DNA of 9,009 nt from assembly GCA_028706415.1 (NCBI GenBank), contig JAQWBK010000061.1, positions 1-9,009 on the forward strand. Direction: 5' to 3'. A program made the position numbers and the translations under genes. Positions 5,969 to 9,009 of the stretch are shown one piece after another. The notes below the pieces were generated by a model. It searched no databases, was not told the DNA's origin, and saw only the letters and a program-made list of their open reading frames with translations. The stretch comes from Oscillospiraceae bacterium. Lineage in GTDB: Bacteria; Bacillota; Clostridia; Oscillospirales; Acutalibacteraceae. Position 1 is the stretch's first letter. Every line of letters begins with the position of its first letter.

Positions 5969-6700
5969 GTGCTCGTCATGGCAAGAGAATGGGTATTAAG
6001 AGGGATAAGCGAGGATGACTTTGAACCAGCCCCCAAGCCCGAGCCTCCCAAAACTCCCAAAGGCAAATTTGAGAACTATTGGTATCATTATAAATGGCAT
6101 ACAATTATAACCGTTTTCATTGTATTTGTATTGACCATCTTGATATGGCAGATGGTAACAAAGGATAACCCGGACTATACGATTGTTCTTGCAACCCAAA
6201 ACTATGTGGGCGACCCAACCAAAGCGAAGCTTGAGTCCGAGCTTGCAGCATACGGGCGGGATATTGACGAGGACGGCAAGGTGGAAGTGATGATAGACAC
6301 AATATCACTAAATACCGATACCCAGTTTGACACGGCAAACAACTCTAAATTTATTGCTCATCTTGCTTCGGGCGACATTATGTTCTTTATTTTCGAAAAA
6401 GAGACATACGATTCCAAGATTGTAAGAATGGAAGAAGAAGGTTATCACTTTTATACGCCGGTAGGGGTACAGGTTACAGGGTTAGAGGGAGACGGACGCT
6501 ACTGGAACTGGAAAGAGGATGAGCTTCGCAAGGATAAAGCCATGGAGGGTATGCCGGAGAATTTATTCTTTGGTGTTCGCAGCATCGGCGGAACATCAGA
6601 AAATAAGAAGAGTAAAGAAATGCATGAACAGTGCATGGAGCTGCTGCGTGCATATATAACCAAAAAGCCACTGTCTGCCCCAAAAACCACAAGCAATTAA
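5969..6700 (+). CDS. Uncharacterised single-pass membrane-anchored protein
   Basis: A 243-residue protein without a recognised function. Residues 1-44 are hydrophilic and Pro/Lys-rich (PAPKPEPPKTPK, 20-31) and end in the aromatic YWYHYKWH (37-44). One transmembrane helix follows at about 45-63. The remaining 180 residues should lie outside the membrane. The N-terminal charge pattern suggests N-in topology rather than a cleaved signal peptide. The outer part contains DIDEDGKVEV (98-107), a DxDxDG loop like EF-hand or dockerin calcium sites, though only one copy is present. I have seen proteins with the same layout (YYKWH before the helix, then PDYxIxL and a DxDGKV segment) in Clostridia, always unnamed. 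The GTG at 5969 is preceded by GGAAAGG (5958-5964); ATG at 5978 is an alternative, three codons shorter. It sits 30 bp after lysS and 29 bp before ilvD, with no terminator, so it is probably cotranscribed. Confidence 0.85.
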   Translation: MLVMAREWVLRGISEDDFEPAPKPEPPKTPKGKFENYWYHYKWHTIITVFIVFVLTILIWQMVTKDNPDYTIVLATQNYVGDPTKAKLESELAAYGRDIDEDGKVEVMIDTISLNTDTQFDTANNSKFIAHLASGDIMFFIFEKETYDSKIVRMEEEGYHFYTPVGVQVTGLEGDGRYWNWKEDELRKDKAMEGMPENLFFGVRSIGGTSENKKSKEMHEQCMELLRAYITKKPLSAPKTTSN

Positions 6701-6729
6701 ACTTATGTTAAAGGAAGGTACTGATTATT

Positions 6730-8391
6730 ATGCGCAGCGATCTTTTAAAAGAAGGCGTATCCCGTGCTCCCCATCGTTCACTGCTTAAAGCACTGGGAAT
6801 TACCGATACAGAAATGAAACGCCCGTTTATAGCAGTAATCAGCTCAAAGAGTGATTACATTCCCGGTCACACCCACCTTGATATCATCACAAGTGCGGTT
6901 GAAGCGGGGATTCGCAACGCCGGGGGCGTGCCCTTTAGGTTTGACACAATCGGCGTATGCGATGGGCTTGCCATGAATCATAAAGGAATGAAATATTCCC
7001 TTAGCTCACGCGAGCTTATTGCCGATTCGATAGAGGTTATGTTAACCGCCCATCCAATGGATGCCGCTGTTTTTATTCCCAACTGCGATAAGATTGTTCC
7101 CGGTATGCTTATGGCTGCCTGCCGAATGAACATACCTTCTATATTTGTCAGCGGTGGTCCCATGCTGCCGGGCAAAAGCGGGAATCGCAGACTTAGCCTT
7201 ACCGATATGTTTGAAGCGGTTGGTTCTTGTGCTGCGGGGAGTATGGAGGAGTCTGAAATGCTGGAGCTGGAGGATAAAGCCTGCCCCGGTTGCGGTTCAT
7301 GCTCCGGTATGTTTACCGCCAACTCCATGAATTGCCTGACCGAGGTTATCGGGATGGCTTTGCCCGGAAACGGTACCATACCTGCGGTTAGCGCTGCCCG
7401 AATTCGTCTTGCCAAGGAAACAGGCGAGCAGGTGATTACCCTGCTTGAAAATAATCTGCGTCCCCTTGATATTCTCACTCCGGCTGCATTTGAAAATGCA
7501 CTTCGCGCCGATATGGCAATTGGTTGCTCTTCAAACACTGTGCTTCATATAACCGCGATTTCTTATGCCGCAGGCTGCCCGATTTCGCTTGAATATATCG
7601 ATAGCATCGGGAAAACCACTCCTCAGATTTGCAAGCTAAGTCCTGCCAGTGAGGTTTTCCTTACGGATCTGAATGATGTCGGCGGAATTCAGGCAATGCT
7701 GAGAGAGCTTGATCGTGCAGTCCTAATAAACCGTGATATTCGGACGGTCAGCGGCACAGTGGGTGAGCGGCTTGACAAAGCTCCCGCCGCCGACGGTATG
7801 GTAATTCGCGAGCTTGAAAACCCCTTCCGTCAGGATGGGGGAATTGCAATTCTTTTCGGCAACCTTGCAAAAGATGGTGCGGTTGTAAAACAGGGGGCTG
7901 TAAAACCTGAAATGATGGTACACAGCGGTCCCGCCCGCGTTTTTGAAAGTGAGGAGGATGCAAACCAAGCCATTCTCGAGTGTAAAATCAAGTCGGGTGA
8001 TGTGGTGGTAATTCGTTATGAAGGACCCAAGGGAGGGCCGGGTATGCGTGAAATGCTCTCTCCCACTGCTAATATTGCAGGTATGGGGCTGGACGACAGT
8101 GTCGCGTTGATAACAGACGGGAGATTTTCGGGGGCAACACGGGGCGCGTCAATCGGTCATGTATCGCCCGAAGCGGCTGCCGGCGGGATTATTGGTCTGA
8201 TAGAAGAAGGGGATATAATTTCCATCGATATTCCTGAGCGGAAATTGGAGCTGCTTGTCGAAGAATCGGTTTTGGAAAGCCGCCGCGCAAACTGGAAGCC
8301 TCCCGTTCAAAATCTGAGCGGATATGCAAAACGGTATGCACAGCATGTCACCAGCGGGTCGACAGGTGCTGTGTTTGATGACCTTTTATAA
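6730..8391 (+). CDS. ilvD: Dihydroxy-acid dehydratase
   Basis: Catalyses the Fe-S and Mg dependent dehydration of 2,3-dihydroxy-3-methylbutanoate or -pentanoate to the 2-oxo acids, the third common step of valine, isoleucine and leucine synthesis, in the cytosol. The 553 residues match the IlvD/Edd family. Visible motifs are PGHTHL (45-50), GVCDGLAMNHKGM (75-87), NCDKIVPGM (118-126; C119 an expected cluster ligand, D120 and K121 for metal binding), CPGCGSCSGMFTANSMNC (185-202; C191 the second expected ligand), and TDGRFSGATRG with S467 as the likely catalytic base. A glycine stands at 46, where the [2Fe-2S] enzymes have Cys in PCN; this agrees with the oxygen-sensitive [4Fe-4S] type of E. coli and with an anaerobic host (inference). 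ATG at 6730 has AAGGAAGG 11 bases upstream. It is the last gene of the cluster, and no other ilv/leu gene is present in the window. A type A repeat begins five bases after the stop. Confidence 0.97.
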   Translation: MRSDLLKEGVSRAPHRSLLKALGITDTEMKRPFIAVISSKSDYIPGHTHLDIITSAVEAGIRNAGGVPFRFDTIGVCDGLAMNHKGMKYSLSSRELIADSIEVMLTAHPMDAAVFIPNCDKIVPGMLMAACRMNIPSIFVSGGPMLPGKSGNRRLSLTDMFEAVGSCAAGSMEESEMLELEDKACPGCGSCSGMFTANSMNCLTEVIGMALPGNGTIPAVSAARIRLAKETGEQVITLLENNLRPLDILTPAAFENALRADMAIGCSSNTVLHITAISYAAGCPISLEYIDSIGKTTPQICKLSPASEVFLTDLNDVGGIQAMLRELDRAVLINRDIRTVSGTVGERLDKAPAADGMVIRELENPFRQDGGIAILFGNLAKDGAVVKQGAVKPEMMVHSGPARVFESEEDANQAILECKIKSGDVVVIRYEGPKGGPGMREMLSPTANIAGMGLDDSVALITDGRFSGATRGASIGHVSPEAAAGGIIGLIEEGDIISIDIPERKLELLVEESVLESRRANWKPPVQNLSGYAKRYAQHVTSGSTGAVFDDLL

Positions 8392-8396
8392 TTTAT

Positions 8397-8493
8397 ACTA
8401 ATTCCGATTAGAAACATGCCAACAGAGCCGTGACAGCCATTCTGCCCGGTTATCGCGGCCCTGTTGGCCGGAATGTTTCTTATTGAAATTAGT
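8397..8493 (+). mobile_element. Type A 97-bp palindromic repeat, copy 2 (MITE-like)
   Basis: Same length and orientation as copy 1, with 93 of 97 bases identical. Again TA borders both ends, and a further TTA lies on both sides (8393-8395 and 8495-8497), consistent with a 3-bp duplication. It begins five bases after the ilvD stop, so the hairpin should form the 3' end of, or a stable block in, the ilvD message. It has no T-run directly after the stem, so it is not a classical terminator. Confidence 0.75.
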
Positions 8494-8594
8494 ATTATAT
8501 ACTGTTATATAAATTGTAAATCGTTATGGATTGATTCCGATTTGACAGAAGTTTTTATAGAGATGATTTATACTGATCTCAAGTAAAAATCAAG

Positions 8595-8890
8595 ACATCT
8601 TTGCGGTCTGTTTTCCGCCATACAGCGTTGTTGTCGTCGGTGGGCGTCAGCCCGCTCTCCTCCTCCGCCTTGCATGACGAAAAACATCCTCGCAAATTTT
8701 GTCCCACCTTTTACTTGAGAACAGTATTAAACTTGCATATAAACGCAACCGCCCTCGGTTTTCAGCCGAGGGCGGTTGTGCTTATACGGTTACTTTTTAT
8801 ACTACTAAAATATTGATAAGGTTTCCGAGGTTTTTTTGTGTCGGGCAAGGAGGAGAACGAAGCCCGGTGCAAAAAAGACCGCAAAGATGT
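8595..8890. repeat. 296-bp fold-back element with 15-bp perfect inverted ends
   Basis: ACATCTTTGCGGTCT (8595-8609) is repeated exactly as AGACCGCAAAGATGT (8876-8890). Inside, a second pair of diverged inverted segments is visible: 8657-8696 read on the minus strand (TTTGCGAGGATG...GCAAGGCGGAGGAG) resembles 8822-8855 on the plus strand (TTTCCGAGGTTT...GCAAGGAGGAG). At the centre is the perfect GC-rich hairpin 8746-8778. The layout is therefore a nested, imperfect long palindrome. Short open frames across it (for example 8601-8816) have no ribosome site, no homology I recognise and a composition dictated by the repeats, so I call none of them genes. No convincing target duplication was seen. 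Confidence 0.55.
8746..8778. terminator. GC-rich 13-bp perfect hairpin, possible weak terminator
   Basis: CAACCGCCCTCGG (8746-8758) pairs perfectly with CCGAGGGCGGTTG (8766-8778) around TTTTCAG, extendable by a G-U and a C-G pair. It is the strongest stem downstream of ilvD, but the nearest five-T run (8794-8798) is 15 bases away, so termination would be inefficient. It is also the axis of the fold-back element, and may be part of that element rather than a host terminator. Confidence 0.4.
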
Positions 8891-8912
8891 TAAGGCTTTA
8901 GTCGGATATTAT

Positions 8913-9009
8913 ACTAATTCCAATAAGAAACATTCCGGCCAACAGAGTCGCGACAACCGGGCAGAATGGATGTCGCGGCTCTGTTGGCATGTTTCTAATC
9001 GGAATTAGT
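8913..9009 (-). mobile_element. Type A 97-bp palindromic repeat, copy 3 (inverted)
   Basis: The reverse complement matches copies 1 and 2 at 91 of 97 positions each. The terminal repeats are here better preserved (ACTAATTCC at both ends). TTA followed by T precedes the left end (8909-8912), as at copy 2; the right flank is outside the window, which ends at the last base of the element. If the 3-bp duplication seen at the other copies is real, the next bases should be ATTA. Confidence 0.75.

Noticed and set aside
8542..8574. Possible promoter TTGACA ... TATACT upstream of the fold-back element
   Set aside because: The spacer is 21 bases, too long for sigma-A, and no gene lies downstream.
8601..8893. 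Short overlapping open frames of 64-71 codons inside the fold-back region
   Set aside because: They lack ribosome sites, overlap one another in different frames, and their sequence is dictated by inverted repeats. I recognise no protein family.

Overview
The window looks like a chromosomal segment of a low-to-moderate GC Firmicute, probably a clostridium of the Oscillospiraceae/Ruminococcaceae type. This is an inference from strong AGGAGG-type ribosome sites, consensus sigma-A promoters, the style of GreA, LysS and IlvD, and two membrane/unknown protein types that I associate with that group. There are no RNA genes, CRISPR arrays, transposase genes or phage genes.

Layout. Bases 1-1657 (minus) carry the N-terminal 552 residues of a DUF4173/DUF4153-type polytopic membrane protein that runs off the left edge. 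It has a good promoter and a 12-bp palindrome just upstream. A 97-bp hairpin-forming repeat (type A, copy 1, 1791-1887) and a gene-poor spacer follow. A TspO/MBR family gene (2033-2530, minus) comes next, separated by a palindrome-rich divergent region from an unrecognised gene at 2976-3770 (plus). A separate 157-bp MITE-like element (type B, 2754-2910) with 17-bp terminal inverted repeats and a TTTA duplication sits in the leader of that gene.

The right half is a rightward housekeeping cluster: greA, lysS, an uncharacterised membrane-anchored protein, and ilvD. A perfect TTGACA-17-TATAAT promoter straddles the stop codon of the unrecognised gene and should drive greA. A strong intrinsic terminator/attenuator lies between greA and lysS, so lysS, the membrane protein and ilvD (gaps of about 30 bp) depend on readthrough or on an unseen promoter. 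The functions do not form one pathway: transcript-cleavage factor, lysine tRNA charging, unknown envelope function, and branched-chain amino acid synthesis.

After ilvD the DNA is repetitive: type A copy 2 (8397-8493), a 296-bp fold-back element (8595-8890) with 15-bp perfect ends and a central GC-rich hairpin, then type A copy 3 in inverted orientation (8913-9009), ending exactly at the window edge.

The main novelty is in this small-repeat ecology rather than in a multi-gene system: three 97-bp type A copies, one type B MITE that has entered a gene leader, and a fold-back element sharing an internal sequence box with type B. All are non-coding and would need transposase supplied from elsewhere if they are mobile.
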